From the NCBI GenBank assembly GCA_030530425.1, contig JAUMVA010000002.1:43960-107959 (forward strand): a stretch of 64,000 nucleotides of DNA. The letters run 5' to 3'. The translations under genes were made by a program, and so were the position numbers. Below are positions 42,280 through 51,230 of the stretch, piece after piece. The notes below the pieces were generated by a model that was given only the letters and a program-made list of their open reading frames with translations, made no database searches and was not told the origin of the DNA. The stretch's first letter is position 1; every line of letters begins with the position of its first letter. The DNA comes from Candidatus Saccharimonadota bacterium (GTDB taxonomy: Bacteria > Patescibacteriota > Saccharimonadia > Saccharimonadales > Saccharimonadaceae).

Positions 42280-43305
42280 ATGAAACAGACTCGAGTGGCA
42301 ATCAATGGCTTTGGACGAATTGGGCGTAATGCTTTAAAAATTATGCTAGTGCGACCAGATATTGAAGTCGTAGCAATAAATGATTTAGGAGAAACGGCGG
42401 CACTGGCTCAACTATTTGAATATGATTCAGTTTATGGTCAATATGAAAATGAAGTTATTGCTCATGGTGATTTACTAAAGATTGGTCAGGCCGAAATTCA
42501 ATTTTATCATCAGGCTGATCCGACAAAGTTACCTTGGGGTAAGCTTGAAATTGATGTGGTTTTGGAGTGTACTGGTCATTTTGAAACTAAAGAAAAGGCC
42601 CAAGCCCATCTAACAGCCGGGGCTAAACGAGTGATAATTTCAGCACCAGCGAAGGATGATGAAACAAAAACTTTTGTAATCGGCGTTAATGAAAAAGATA
42701 TGATAGCTGACGAAAAGATTATCTCTAATGCTAGCTGCACGACCAACTGTATTGCACCAGTGATTACAGTACTTGATAAGGTATTTGGTGTTAAAAAAGC
42801 AATGATGACTACTGTTCATGCGATGACAGCTAGTCAAAACACACTCGATGCGCCAGCACGAGATTTGCGCATGGCACGAGCTGCTAGTATTAATATTATT
42901 CCAACCACAACTGGTGCATCACGAGCTGTGGCGAAAGTGGCACCGGAATTCAAGGATAAATTTGAAGGTTTAAGTATTCGTGTGCCGGTACCAGTCGTAT
43001 CTTTATCAGATTTTGTGATTTTATTAAAGCAAAATGTAAGCGTTGAAGAAGTTAATCAGGCTTTAACTGAAGCTTCACAAGATCCATATTATCAAGGTGT
43101 ATTAACCGTTACTGATCGTGAGTTAGTCTCAAGCGATTTTATAGGTAATCCAGCTAGCGCAATTGTTGATTTAAAATTAACTAATGTGGTTGATGGTGAT
43201 ATGTTGAAGGTGGTGGCTTGGTATGATAATGAATGGGGCTATTCAAATCGTTTAGTGGAATTAGCAAGTGATTTAGGAAAGAAATTGCGAGGTAAAAATG
43301 GGTGA
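42280..43305 (+). CDS. gap: Glyceraldehyde-3-phosphate dehydrogenase
   Basis: 341 aa. Glycolytic enzyme that oxidises glyceraldehyde-3-phosphate with NAD. The Rossmann motif NGFGRIGRN (residues 8-16), active-site SNASCTTNC (Cys near 153) and the C-terminal WYDNEWGYS are all present. TAGGAAC is the ribosome site. It overlaps rpiB by eight bases and heads a six-gene unit of sugar-phosphate and unknown proteins. Confidence 0.97.
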   Translation: MKQTRVAINGFGRIGRNALKIMLVRPDIEVVAINDLGETAALAQLFEYDSVYGQYENEVIAHGDLLKIGQAEIQFYHQADPTKLPWGKLEIDVVLECTGHFETKEKAQAHLTAGAKRVIISAPAKDDETKTFVIGVNEKDMIADEKIISNASCTTNCIAPVITVLDKVFGVKKAMMTTVHAMTASQNTLDAPARDLRMARAASINIIPTTTGASRAVAKVAPEFKDKFEGLSIRVPVPVVSLSDFVILLKQNVSVEEVNQALTEASQDPYYQGVLTVTDRELVSSDFIGNPASAIVDLKLTNVVDGDMLKVVAWYDNEWGYSNRLVELASDLGKKLRGKNG

Positions 43306-43756
43306 GTTTAAACGAATTTTTATTGGTTCAGATCATAATGGCTTTAATCTTAAAGCCAAGATTAAAGATTATTTAGTAAAAAATGCTTATGATGTAGTCG
43401 ATGTTGGTGGTGAAGTACTCGATCCAAATGACGATTTTCCCGATTTTGCAGCACGAGCCGCAACTGCAGTATTGACTAACGATGACTCGGCAGCAATTTT
43501 AATTTGTGGTGGTGGCCAAGGTATGTGTATGGCGGCCAATCGTTTTAAGGGTATTCGTGCAAGTGTGTTATGGGATGAATTTGAGGCTAAAATGACACGT
43601 AATGACAACGATGCTAATATTTGTTGCTTACCAGCCCGTTTAATGGAAAAAGATTTAGATAGCTGTTATCGGATTATTGATCAATTTTTAACTACAAAAT
43701 ATGCTGCTGCACCACGTTATAATCGACGAAATGCGCTGTTAGATAATATGAATTAA
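43298..43756 (+). CDS. rpiB: Ribose-5-phosphate isomerase B
   Basis: 152 aa. It interconverts ribulose-5-phosphate and ribose-5-phosphate. GSDHNGFNLK opens the protein (substrate-binding Asp-His), and the active-site region CGGGQGMCMAANRFKGIRA (near 70) matches LacA/RpiB proteins. It is second in the gap operon; the next gene is eight bases on with AAGGAG. Confidence 0.92.
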   Translation: MGEFKRIFIGSDHNGFNLKAKIKDYLVKNAYDVVDVGGEVLDPNDDFPDFAARAATAVLTNDDSAAILICGGGQGMCMAANRFKGIRASVLWDEFEAKMTRNDNDANICCLPARLMEKDLDSCYRIIDQFLTTKYAAAPRYNRRNALLDNMN

Positions 43757-43764
43757 GGAGAATT

Positions 43765-44421
43765 ATGGCAGTTAAAATCCCTCAAATCGTCCCAACAATT
43801 TTAACCAACAACGTTGAAGAATTTCAGGCGGCGTTGGTGATGCTAAACGAGTTTACTAAACATGTTCAAATTGACGTTAGCGATGGACAATTCGCAACAA
43901 ACAAAACCATTAGTCTCAATCAAATTTTTTGGCCAGAAGATTGGCAAGTGGATCTACATTTGATGATGAAAAAACCATCAGAAATAATTGACCAAGTGAT
44001 ACTAATGAAGCCAAGGTTGGTGATTGTACATGCGGAAATTGAGGATGACATGAAATTAATATCAAGCAAATTACATCAGGCCGGAATTAAGTTTGGTATA
44101 GCTTTGTTAAAATCTACAGTTCCAGAAACTAAGTCTAATTTGATCGCTGGCGCTGAGCACGTGTTGATCTTTGCTGGTGAACTTGGTCAGATGGGTGGTC
44201 AGGCGAGTATTTTACAGACCGAAAAAGTTCGCTTGATTCGTAAGATTAGTCCAATGGTAGAAATTGGTTGGGACGGTGGCGCTAATATCGATAATTTGTC
44301 GGTAATTTTGCGATCGGGAGTTGACATAGTGAATGTTGGTAGTGCAATCAGTATGACACCGAACCCACAAGAAGCGTTTAAACAAATGGTAGAAATGACC
44401 AAAAAGAACGATATTATATGA
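43765..44421 (+). CDS. Ribulose-phosphate 3-epimerase-like protein with altered metal site
   Basis: 218 aa TIM-barrel. It resembles Rpe throughout: IVPTIL start, IDVSDGQF (residues 36-43), DLHLMM (His65), and WDGGAN (Asp170). In Rpe the metal is held by two His and two Asp. Here Asp37, His65 and Asp170 remain, but the first His is Gln35. It may be an epimerase with a modified site, act on another sugar phosphate, or be inactive. Position between rpiB and a pfkB-like gene supports a pentose-phosphate context. It overlaps the next gene by four bases. Confidence 0.8.
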   Translation: MAVKIPQIVPTILTNNVEEFQAALVMLNEFTKHVQIDVSDGQFATNKTISLNQIFWPEDWQVDLHLMMKKPSEIIDQVILMKPRLVIVHAEIEDDMKLISSKLHQAGIKFGIALLKSTVPETKSNLIAGAEHVLIFAGELGQMGGQASILQTEKVRLIRKISPMVEIGWDGGANIDNLSVILRSGVDIVNVGSAISMTPNPQEAFKQMVEMTKKNDII

Positions 44422-45290
44422 TTAAACGGCGAATTCTATTAATGACTGATCTCGGCTGGCAGGTAAAGCTAAACGAAGTATCTGGTCAGGCTGGAGACTT
44501 TTTGCTAGCAAAAAGTTGGGAAGCTACGCCGAATGATGAGCTAATAAAACTGGTTGAAATATTTAGTGGTCGAAGGTTTAATCTTGGTCTGGCTGGTGCA
44601 ATTGGCGAGGATGAATTTTCGCAGTTGCTATTAAATTGGTGCGACCGAAAAAATATTGATACTACTTACGTAAGAGCTAAAGCTGACATGAAGTTACCCT
44701 TGACGATACAGCTCAGGAGTAAGATTAGGCAAAAAGACGATTTGGCGATTGCAATTAAAAATACAACAGCAATTAACGCCCAAGAGTTATATGGCTTAAA
44801 GGAATTACACGATTTTTACTTCATAAATTATCAAACAATTGACTTATCATGGCTTAACGAAGCGTTGCATCAAGCGCGATTAAATCAAGCTCAAACGAGT
44901 TTACATGTGGTTGATTTGCTAAAAAGCGAGTTTGGGCGTTTTAAGATCTTGTTAGAAGATGTTAGTTGGCTAATGATGTCATGGGAACTAGCGCTAAAAA
45001 TATTTGGTGATTTGACGGATGGGGAATTGGCTGTACGATTTAAATCAGTTGTGAAAAATACGGTAGTTTATACAAAAAATAAGATTATAGTAGTCTGTGA
45101 CGACGTATTATTCGTAGTAAAATGGAATCAAGCGAAGATTAAACTTGGTGCTCAACAAACTGCTTTTGCTATAGTTCGAGAACTAATGTCGGGTAAACGA
45201 CCTAATCAAGCGTTAATGGTTGGCTTGGTTGAAAATTGTGCTAGTGAAGATTTGTTGCCAGAAATTAATATTATGGAGCAAAAAATATGA
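44418..45290 (+). CDS. PfkB/ribokinase-like protein lacking the catalytic GAGD motif
   Basis: 290 aa. The N-terminal half resembles ribokinase-family sugar kinases (LGLAGAIGEDEFSQLLLNW...IDTTYVR, about residues 55-95). The expected GAGD anion hole/catalytic Asp motif is replaced by GAQQ (residues 244-247), and the N-terminal GG substrate motif is also degraded. It is therefore probably not a kinase. Four-base overlaps on both sides (ATGA) tie it to the rpe-like gene and the next unknown gene. It may be a regulatory or structural derivative. Confidence 0.72.
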   Translation: MIKRRILLMTDLGWQVKLNEVSGQAGDFLLAKSWEATPNDELIKLVEIFSGRRFNLGLAGAIGEDEFSQLLLNWCDRKNIDTTYVRAKADMKLPLTIQLRSKIRQKDDLAIAIKNTTAINAQELYGLKELHDFYFINYQTIDLSWLNEALHQARLNQAQTSLHVVDLLKSEFGRFKILLEDVSWLMMSWELALKIFGDLTDGELAVRFKSVVKNTVVYTKNKIIVVCDDVLFVVKWNQAKIKLGAQQTAFAIVRELMSGKRPNQALMVGLVENCASEDLLPEINIMEQKI

Positions 45291-46417
45291 GTCATAAATT
45301 AGGCCGATTATTAAAATGTGAAGGTCGGTTATTTGAGGTTATGATTAACGATCTGGAGTCGGCAACTGGCTCAACGGCGGTTGATGTTAATCTGTTAGGT
45401 ATGTTAATGACTCAAACTAATGCTAAGATTCGTCAGCTTGGTTTTAGTAGTAGTGATGTAACGTTGGCGGAATTAGCTGTAGCCTTGGAACAAAAATATC
45501 AGCAAGCAGTAGCTAATCTAGCTACTAACTCAGATCAAGAACTCAAAAAAAATCCCGCCCTGATTAACACTGGTCAAGTATTTGAGTTGAGCGAGCTGCT
45601 ACTGTTACGTATTTTACGAACCTTGCCGCCAACTGGCTTAATGCGTCGGTGTGGCGTGGCTGAAGTTAGTGAGCTACTAAATCAAATAACTGCGTCGGAG
45701 ATAATGGTTAGTCTAACAAAAACCGAAGCGGCTGATTGGCTGCATAAATTTAGACAACAAGTAGCTATTTTGGAACGTGGTTATTTCGATTTTTTGCCTT
45801 TGAAAGTCCAACCAATGACTGGTAATCTAAAGAAGCTTTTTAGTAGTGAGCCAATCATGTATGATCAATTATCAGCAACTGTGTTTGTTAATACGGTGGA
45901 TAGTGGCGAGTGGCTAATACAGTTAGCGACGGTGTTAAAACAAAGGATTTTTCGTTCCAATCAATTGGCGTTGATTTTTTCCGCGCAGCATTTTCATGCT
46001 CAATTGCAAAAATGGCTAATCAATGAACCAAACTTCAGTTGGACGCTGGCCGGAAATATCATTCCACGTTCTAGTATTTATTCAACACTAGCAGAGACTA
46101 AATCGCTATTATATCAGCGAGTAAAACAGGATTTTAATTGGCTTGCGCAAAAAATTAACACTTTTGATGCCTATCAATGGCTAGTTTCTCAATTATCAGA
46201 TAGCTTTTGGACAGATACTGAATATTTATTATTTTCTGACGACGAAAAAGTAATATCATTCAACTTATTAGACAACTATTTTTCAAGTTTCAAACAGACA
46301 CAAGAAACTCGTTTTGCGGAGGAAAAATTATGGAATTTATTGATTGAAAAATATTTACAAAATCAGAACTTAACCGATCAATTATTTTTGCAAATAGAAT
46401 CAAAAATTAAAAATTAA
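45287..46417 (+). CDS. Unknown protein, 376 aa, in the gap operon
   Basis: No family is recognised. The protein is soluble and mostly helical, Leu/Gln-rich, without signal or membrane segments. It contains few Cys and no obvious nucleotide-binding or metal motif. Overlap of four bases with the pfkB-like gene suggests coupled translation. It may be a lineage-specific partner of that protein. Confidence 0.75.
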   Translation: MSHKLGRLLKCEGRLFEVMINDLESATGSTAVDVNLLGMLMTQTNAKIRQLGFSSSDVTLAELAVALEQKYQQAVANLATNSDQELKKNPALINTGQVFELSELLLLRILRTLPPTGLMRRCGVAEVSELLNQITASEIMVSLTKTEAADWLHKFRQQVAILERGYFDFLPLKVQPMTGNLKKLFSSEPIMYDQLSATVFVNTVDSGEWLIQLATVLKQRIFRSNQLALIFSAQHFHAQLQKWLINEPNFSWTLAGNIIPRSSIYSTLAETKSLLYQRVKQDFNWLAQKINTFDAYQWLVSQLSDSFWTDTEYLLFSDDEKVISFNLLDNYFSSFKQTQETRFAEEKLWNLLIEKYLQNQNLTDQLFLQIESKIKN

Positions 46418-46428
46418 GGGAAAATAAT

Positions 46429-46770
46429 ATGGCTTGGAATATTAAGGCTCATCAAAAATGGATTATGCAGGTGTTGGATAATCCGGATGATTATAACTTA
46501 AAATTAGTCATTGATGAACACTTAAGACAGCTGGGATTTTTGCAACACGAGAGATTGATTCATTTAATAGTTACGATGTGTGTGCTAATTTTTGCTGCTT
46601 TGATAGGTATAATTGCGACGGTTTATCCGATGTTCGTAATAATAGCGCTAATTCTGATTGGGCTGGAGCTGTGTTATTTGGCACATTATTATTTTTTAGA
46701 AAACACCACGCAACGATGGTATGGTTTATACAATCAATTACGTGAACTACGAGATAAAAATCACAAGTGA
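46429..46770 (+). CDS. Small two-helix membrane protein, 113 aa
   Basis: A soluble N-terminal ~40 residues is followed by two adjacent membrane helices (about 43-64 and 66-90) and a basic C-terminal tail. No family is recognised. AAGGGAA precedes the ATG, 11 bases after the previous gene. It ends one base before the convergent uvrB stop. Confidence 0.72.
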   Translation: MAWNIKAHQKWIMQVLDNPDDYNLKLVIDEHLRQLGFLQHERLIHLIVTMCVLIFAALIGIIATVYPMFVIIALILIGLELCYLAHYYFLENTTQRWYGLYNQLRELRDKNHK

Positions 46771-46771
46771 T

Positions 46772-48751
46772 TTATTTGATTGCTTGTCGAGCTTTAATTT
46801 CAATGATTAAATCACGTAGTTCGGCAGCCTTTTCAAATTCGAGATTAGCACTGGCTAGTTCCATTTGATTGGTAAAATCACGAATTAGGTTATCGTACTC
46901 ATCGGTCGGAATACGTTTAAGATCAAGTTTATTCTGGCGTGATTTTTTATCATCTGGCACAAAAATAGCTAGGCCTTCAGACACGGCTTTCTTGATGCTA
47001 GTTGGGATGATGCCATGTTGTTTATTGAAGTTGATTTGAATTTCACGGCGTCGTTTAGTTTCGTCAATTGCTCGACGCATTGAATCGGTAATGTGGTCAG
47101 CGTACATAATTACCTTGCCTTCTTCGTGCCGAGCAGCACGACCAATTGTTTGAACCAAAGCGCTTTCACTACGTAAGAAGCCTTCTTTATCGGCATCCAT
47201 AATCGCCACCAGGCTAACTTCCGGCAGGTCTAGACCTTCGCGTAATAAATTAATACCAACGAGTACATCGTAAACGCCAAGCCGTAAATCACGCAAAATC
47301 TCACTCCGCTCAAGAGTTTTAATTTCGCTATGAAGATACGCAGTTTTTATGTTTAATTCTGATAGATAGGTAGTCAAATCCTCAGCCATTCGTTTGGTTA
47401 GAGTAGTAATCAGAATGCGTTGTTGTTTATTGATGCGTTGGCGAATTTCTTCAAGTAAATCATCAATCTGTCCATTAATTGGTCGAACATCGATTTCTGG
47501 ATCAAGTAGTCCAGTTGGGCGAATAACTTGCTCGATTGGCGCTGGCGAATGTGATAATTCATAATCTGCTGGTGTTGCAGAAACAAAAATAACTTGATTG
47601 ATATGTTCCTCAAACTCGTTAAAACGCAAGGGGCGATTGTCGAGTGCACTTGGTAGGCGAAATCCGTATTCGACCAGGGTTTCTTTGCGAGCGCGATCAC
47701 CATTAAACATTCCACGAACTTGAGGAATACTCATATGTGATTCATCGATAATCATCAAAAAATCATCTGGAAAATAATCAAGTAATGTAGCTGGCTGTTC
47801 ACCCGGCTGGCGATTGGTTAAATATCGGGAATAATTTTCAATTCCTTTAACAAATCCAGTTTCTTTCAGCATCTCAGTGTCGTATTTAACGCGTTGTTCC
47901 AGACGCTGTGCTTCAAGATATTTATCGTGTTTTAGGAACCACTGACGACGTTGCTTGGCTTCTTTTTTAATATTATTAATTACTTCTGGCAGGCGATCAT
48001 GCGGGGCAACATAATGTGAATTTGGAAAAATATCGAAATGGTCAGGCTCTTTCAAAATTTCGCCAGTTAATGGATCAAGAATTGTTAGGCGGTCAACCTG
48101 GTCGCCAAAAAATTCAACTCGATAAGCTTTATCACTGCCAGAAGGAAAAATGTCAACTACGTCGCCGCGAACTCGAAAAGTTCCTCGTCGAAAATCGATG
48201 TCATTACGGGTGTATTGAATGTCATAAAGATGACGCAAAAACTTGTCTTGTCGGCGAGTTTCGCCAAGCTCAATATGCAATGACATTTCCATGTAATCAC
48301 TTGGCGAGCCAATACCGTAAATACAGCTGACGCTAGCTACAATGATTGTGTCGCGTCGAGTGAGTAGCGCTGAGGTTGCAGCGTGGCGCAATTTTTCTAT
48401 TTCGTCATTAATTTTAGAATCTTTTTCGATGTAGGTGTCGCTCGACGAAATATAAGCCTCTGGTTGATAATAATCAAAATAACTAACAAAAAAATGCACT
48501 TCATTATCAGGGAAAAATTCTTTAAATTCACCGTAAAGCTGAGCGGCAAGAGTTTTATTATGGGCTAAAACTAAAGTTGGACGTTGCCATTTTGCAATAA
48601 CATTAGCCATGGTAAAGGTTTTACCAGAACCAGTAACTCCGAGTAATGTTTGATATTTTTCGTTAGATTTTAAGCCATTAATTAATTTAGCAATCGCTTG
48701 TGGCTGATCGCCGCGTGGTTGATATTTAGTATTAAGCTTAAAATCTGTCAT
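46772..48751 (-). CDS. uvrB: Excinuclease ABC subunit B
   Basis: 659 aa. Damage-verifying helicase of nucleotide excision repair. Walker [10 protein letters not shown] (near residue 40), the beta-hairpin region [13 protein letters not shown] (near 90), helicase motifs with DESH, and a C-terminal UVR domain (about 620-655, [13 protein letters not shown]). The -10 TGATACAAT ends seven bases from the ATG, so the mRNA is probably leaderless. Confidence 0.97.
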   Translation of the reverse strand: MTDFKLNTKYQPRGDQPQAIAKLINGLKSNEKYQTLLGVTGSGKTFTMANVIAKWQRPTLVLAHNKTLAAQLYGEFKEFFPDNEVHFFVSYFDYYQPEAYISSSDTYIEKDSKINDEIEKLRHAATSALLTRRDTIIVASVSCIYGIGSPSDYMEMSLHIELGETRRQDKFLRHLYDIQYTRNDIDFRRGTFRVRGDVVDIFPSGSDKAYRVEFFGDQVDRLTILDPLTGEILKEPDHFDIFPNSHYVAPHDRLPEVINNIKKEAKQRRQWFLKHDKYLEAQRLEQRVKYDTEMLKETGFVKGIENYSRYLTNRQPGEQPATLLDYFPDDFLMIIDESHMSIPQVRGMFNGDRARKETLVEYGFRLPSALDNRPLRFNEFEEHINQVIFVSATPADYELSHSPAPIEQVIRPTGLLDPEIDVRPINGQIDDLLEEIRQRINKQQRILITTLTKRMAEDLTTYLSELNIKTAYLHSEIKTLERSEILRDLRLGVYDVLVGINLLREGLDLPEVSLVAIMDADKEGFLRSESALVQTIGRAARHEEGKVIMYADHITDSMRRAIDETKRRREIQINFNKQHGIIPTSIKKAVSEGLAIFVPDDKKSRQNKLDLKRIPTDEYDNLIRDFTNQMELASANLEFEKAAELRDLIIEIKARQAIK

Positions 48752-48758
48752 CTAATAC

Positions 48759-48767
48759 ATTGTATCA
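48759..48767 (-). promoter_or_regulatory. Extended -10 promoter of uvrB, leaderless
   Basis: TGATACAAT on the minus strand, seven bases before the ATG at 48751. It shares a 49-base intergenic gap with the divergent ldt promoter. Confidence 0.55.
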
Positions 48768-48782
48768 TTTTTACTAGTGAAG

Positions 48783-48791
48783 TGATATAAT
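48783..48791 (+). promoter_or_regulatory. Extended -10 promoter of the L,D-transpeptidase gene
   Basis: TGATATAAT, nine bases before the ATG at 48801, leaving at most three leader bases. Confidence 0.55.
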
Positions 48792-48800
48792 AAGATCAAT

Positions 48801-50600
48801 ATGAGCAAAAAGTCCAAGCGCCGAAAAAAAGCTAATGCAGACAAAAATATTGTTGACTCTTCCAAACAAAAAATCACTATAAAAGTTGCTGATATCGATA
48901 ACAATGAAGTCTCTAGTTACACAGCGGAAGATATAGAAGTTGATGAAGAAGCGCCTGAGCAGATTTCTGAGCAAAGCTTTGAGCAAGAAGATCCTGATAA
49001 AACTAGCATTGACAATCAAGATTTAGAATTGTCTGAAAATGATCTTGATGAATCAAATGATCAAATTGATAACTACGACGCTGAATTAGACAACATAGAG
49101 TCTGATGAGCAGCTAGTTGACGTTCATCGTGTTGAACTTGATGTCGAACCCGAAGAAATTAATGTCGCGGTCGCTCAATTAAGTAAAATTAATTTAGACG
49201 ACCAATCTTCTGACCAAGAAAAAAATCGTCATCATTTTTACCAAAAACCAGTATTTTGGTTTACCCTAGGTTTGTTTGTTGGTGTAATAGTTTTTGTTAT
49301 CAACTCAATACTCAGCTTACCAGTCGTAACGGTTAGACAGAAGAACTACAATGCCACACAAACACCCGAAGCTATAGCGTCTGATATTTTTGAGCAATTG
49401 AAACAACAAAAGATTACCTTTGAGCATAATCAAACTTCAGTTGATCTGGCAATGCCGGAAGCTGGTATTAGATTGGATCTAGCTAATTTAACCGAACAGG
49501 TTAATTCTCGTCGTCGAACAACTTTAGAAAATCTCTTTTGGAAGTCAAAAATTGAACCAAAATTCAAAATTGATTATGCGACCTTACAAAGTTTATTAAA
49601 TCAGACGTTTAAGGAAGAATTGATTGAACCGATTAATGCTAGTGCAAAATATAATTCCGAAACTCACAAATTTGAGTTGAGCGGAGCTAAAAACGGTCAT
49701 CAAGTGGATGCTAAAACAGTTTTAACTGATTCGTCTCAGATTAAACTTAGTGAATCGTTAAAAATTAAGGTTACTTATCAGGAAGTGCAACCGCAATTGT
49801 CGTCAGCGTCAGTCCAAAAAACGGTTGATTATCTAAATCAACGATTGGCTTTGCGTTTGAATCTAAATCATAATGGTAAATTGTTGTATTTTGTTGATCC
49901 GTGGGATGTGGCGGATTGGACGGTTATGACGACTAATGAAACTGGTACGGAATTAAAAATTGATTTTGATCAAACAAAAATTGAGACATTTATTAACAAA
50001 ACCGTTAGCCCGCAGATCCGTCGAGGTGTGGTAAACAAAAGAGTACTTATTAACGATTCTGGAGAAGCGTTGCAGGTTTTGCAAGAGGGGCGACGTGGAT
50101 TAGGTGCTGTCAATCCTGGAAGTGCTGCCGAAGAAATTCGTCAGGCGCTTTTGAACAATCGCAATTTAGAGTTTGATCTTGATATTCAAGAGATAGACTT
50201 TAAAACAGAGAAAGTCAATTTTAACGGTCAAAAATGGATTTTGGTGGATTTAAGTGAGCAATCAACAACTTTATACAGCGGTAATACGGCCTTACAGAGG
50301 TTCACAATTTCTTCTGGTGTGGCGCCTTGGCAAACGCCAACTGGTACGTTTTATGTTTGGTATAAAAATCCAAAGCAAGTGATGACTGGCGGTAGCCGCG
50401 CGGTGGGTGATTATTATTATCTCCCAAATGTAACTTGGAATACTTACTTTACGCACAGTGGTGTCGGTTTTCATACGGCGTATTGGCATAATAATTTTGG
50501 TCATCCAATGAGTCACGGCTGTATTAATATGCGTGAGGCGGACGCTAAAGTAGTTTACGATTTTGCGCCAATTGGCACAATGGTAGTCGTACAAAATTAA
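48801..50600 (+). CDS. L,D-transpeptidase (YkuD) with acidic cytoplasmic tail
   Basis: 599 aa. A ~145-residue Asp/Glu-rich cytoplasmic region precedes one membrane helix (about 150-172), then a region like the PG_binding_4 domain (about 180-460). The YkuD catalytic domain ends the protein (about 475-599), with HTAYWHNNFGHPMSHGCINM giving the catalytic His and Cys of the SHGCINM motif. It forms 3-3 crosslinks in peptidoglycan or attaches proteins to it. It is divergent from uvrB across 49 bases. Confidence 0.92.
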   Translation: MSKKSKRRKKANADKNIVDSSKQKITIKVADIDNNEVSSYTAEDIEVDEEAPEQISEQSFEQEDPDKTSIDNQDLELSENDLDESNDQIDNYDAELDNIESDEQLVDVHRVELDVEPEEINVAVAQLSKINLDDQSSDQEKNRHHFYQKPVFWFTLGLFVGVIVFVINSILSLPVVTVRQKNYNATQTPEAIASDIFEQLKQQKITFEHNQTSVDLAMPEAGIRLDLANLTEQVNSRRRTTLENLFWKSKIEPKFKIDYATLQSLLNQTFKEELIEPINASAKYNSETHKFELSGAKNGHQVDAKTVLTDSSQIKLSESLKIKVTYQEVQPQLSSASVQKTVDYLNQRLALRLNLNHNGKLLYFVDPWDVADWTVMTTNETGTELKIDFDQTKIETFINKTVSPQIRRGVVNKRVLINDSGEALQVLQEGRRGLGAVNPGSAAEEIRQALLNNRNLEFDLDIQEIDFKTEKVNFNGQKWILVDLSEQSTTLYSGNTALQRFTISSGVAPWQTPTGTFYVWYKNPKQVMTGGSRAVGDYYYLPNVTWNTYFTHSGVGFHTAYWHNNFGHPMSHGCINMREADAKVVYDFAPIGTMVVVQN

Positions 50601-50654
50601 GATTATACTCAAGACTGTGGTTATAGAACACTCAACCGATGAGAAGTAGTTTAC

Positions 50655-50683
50655 TTGCTTTTTGTAGATAAATATGGTATAAT
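50655..50683 (+). promoter_or_regulatory. Upstream promoter of tRNA-Gly
   Basis: TTGCTT, 17 bases, TATAAT preceded by TGG. Confidence 0.6.
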
Positions 50684-50722
50684 AAAAAGATATTAGTGGT
50701 TGATTTTTTAAAATAAATTCGC

Positions 50723-50728
50723 TATAAT
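50723..50728 (+). promoter_or_regulatory. Second -10 close to tRNA-Gly
   Basis: GCTATAAT, 22 bases before the tRNA. It stands in tandem with the stronger promoter upstream. Confidence 0.4.
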
Positions 50729-50750
50729 ATCTTTAGCTTATAGGCGATAG

Positions 50751-50826
50751 GCGGGTATAGCTCAGTTGTTAGAGCGCTTCCTTGCCAAGGAAGAGGCCAG
50801 GAGTTAGAGTCTCCTTACCCGCACCA
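50751..50826 (+). tRNA. tRNA-Gly(GCC)
   Basis: 76 bases. The acceptor stem GCGGGTA pairs with TACCCGC, the anticodon loop is TTGCCAA with anticodon GCC, and CCA is encoded. A terminator follows at once. Confidence 0.95.
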
Positions 50827-50863
50827 AAAAAGACTTTTCTGAGATTTTAGAAAGGCCTTTTTT
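50827..50863 (+). terminator. Terminator after tRNA-Gly
   Basis: AAAAAGACTTTTCT and AGAAAGGCCTTTTT form a 14-pair stem with one mismatch and one G-T pair, ending in T. Confidence 0.75.
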
Positions 50864-50866
50864 AGT

Positions 50867-51046
50867 TTAAGAATTAATTATCGTGCTTGGTTTCGCACAC
50901 TGCAGCCGTAATCTCGCGTAATAATTCCTTGACTGCCTTGAGACTTCTTGCATTAAATCGCGGATATCGTCGAGTTTTTCGTTGATTTGTTTGAGTTCGC
51001 GACGAATATCATCTTCATCGCTAAAAATTGAATAGCCCGTGCCCAT
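50867..51046 (-). pseudogene. Small coiled-coil protein gene, apparently frameshifted
   Basis: ATG at 51046 follows GGAGCAAC. The frame gives an acidic-basic heptad helix (DDIRRELKQINEKLDDIRDLMQE, split here by position: residues 12-34), then at codon 35 turns into non-helical sequence and ends at 50867. In the next frame, from the same point, a matching amphipathic helix continues (SLKAVKELLREITAAV, then CETKHDN) to a stop at 50874. One missing base near 50942 explains this; an intact protein would be about 57 aa. It could instead be a sequencing error. Codons are GC-rich, like cas9. The function is unknown. Confidence 0.5.
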
Positions 51047-51109
51047 GTTGCTCCTTTTTTAATAAAAATATTATATTATAAAGATTCGTTAAATAACTTA
51101 GAATTATGT

Positions 51110-51138
51110 TTGACTGATTCGTTATCATTTGTTAGAAT
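51110..51138 (+). promoter_or_regulatory. Strong promoter of the tracrRNA
   Basis: TTGACT, 17 bases, TAGAAT preceded by TGT. The predicted start is near 51145. Confidence 0.75.
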
Positions 51139-51162
51139 AAACTCATAATCCCTTAAGTAAGG

Positions 51163-51171
51163 ATTATATCA
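51163..51171 (-). promoter_or_regulatory. Extended -10 on the opposite strand of the anti-repeat
   Basis: The anti-repeat keeps TGATATAAT on the minus strand, as every array repeat does. A transcript would start near 51156, run antisense to the tracrRNA promoter, and lead to the small coiled-coil gene at 51046. Confidence 0.4.
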
Positions 51172-51230
51172 ATATCTAAGTTATTAGGTTTCTATAATAA
51201 TATTAGTAGAAATACTAATAGTAAAGCTCT

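Noticed and set aside
51163..51198. A solitary CRISPR repeat, i.e. an array remnant.
   Set aside because: It is followed by a hairpin and terminator and preceded by a strong promoter, and its mismatches fall as a bulge plus a terminal wobble, as expected for a tracrRNA anti-repeat.
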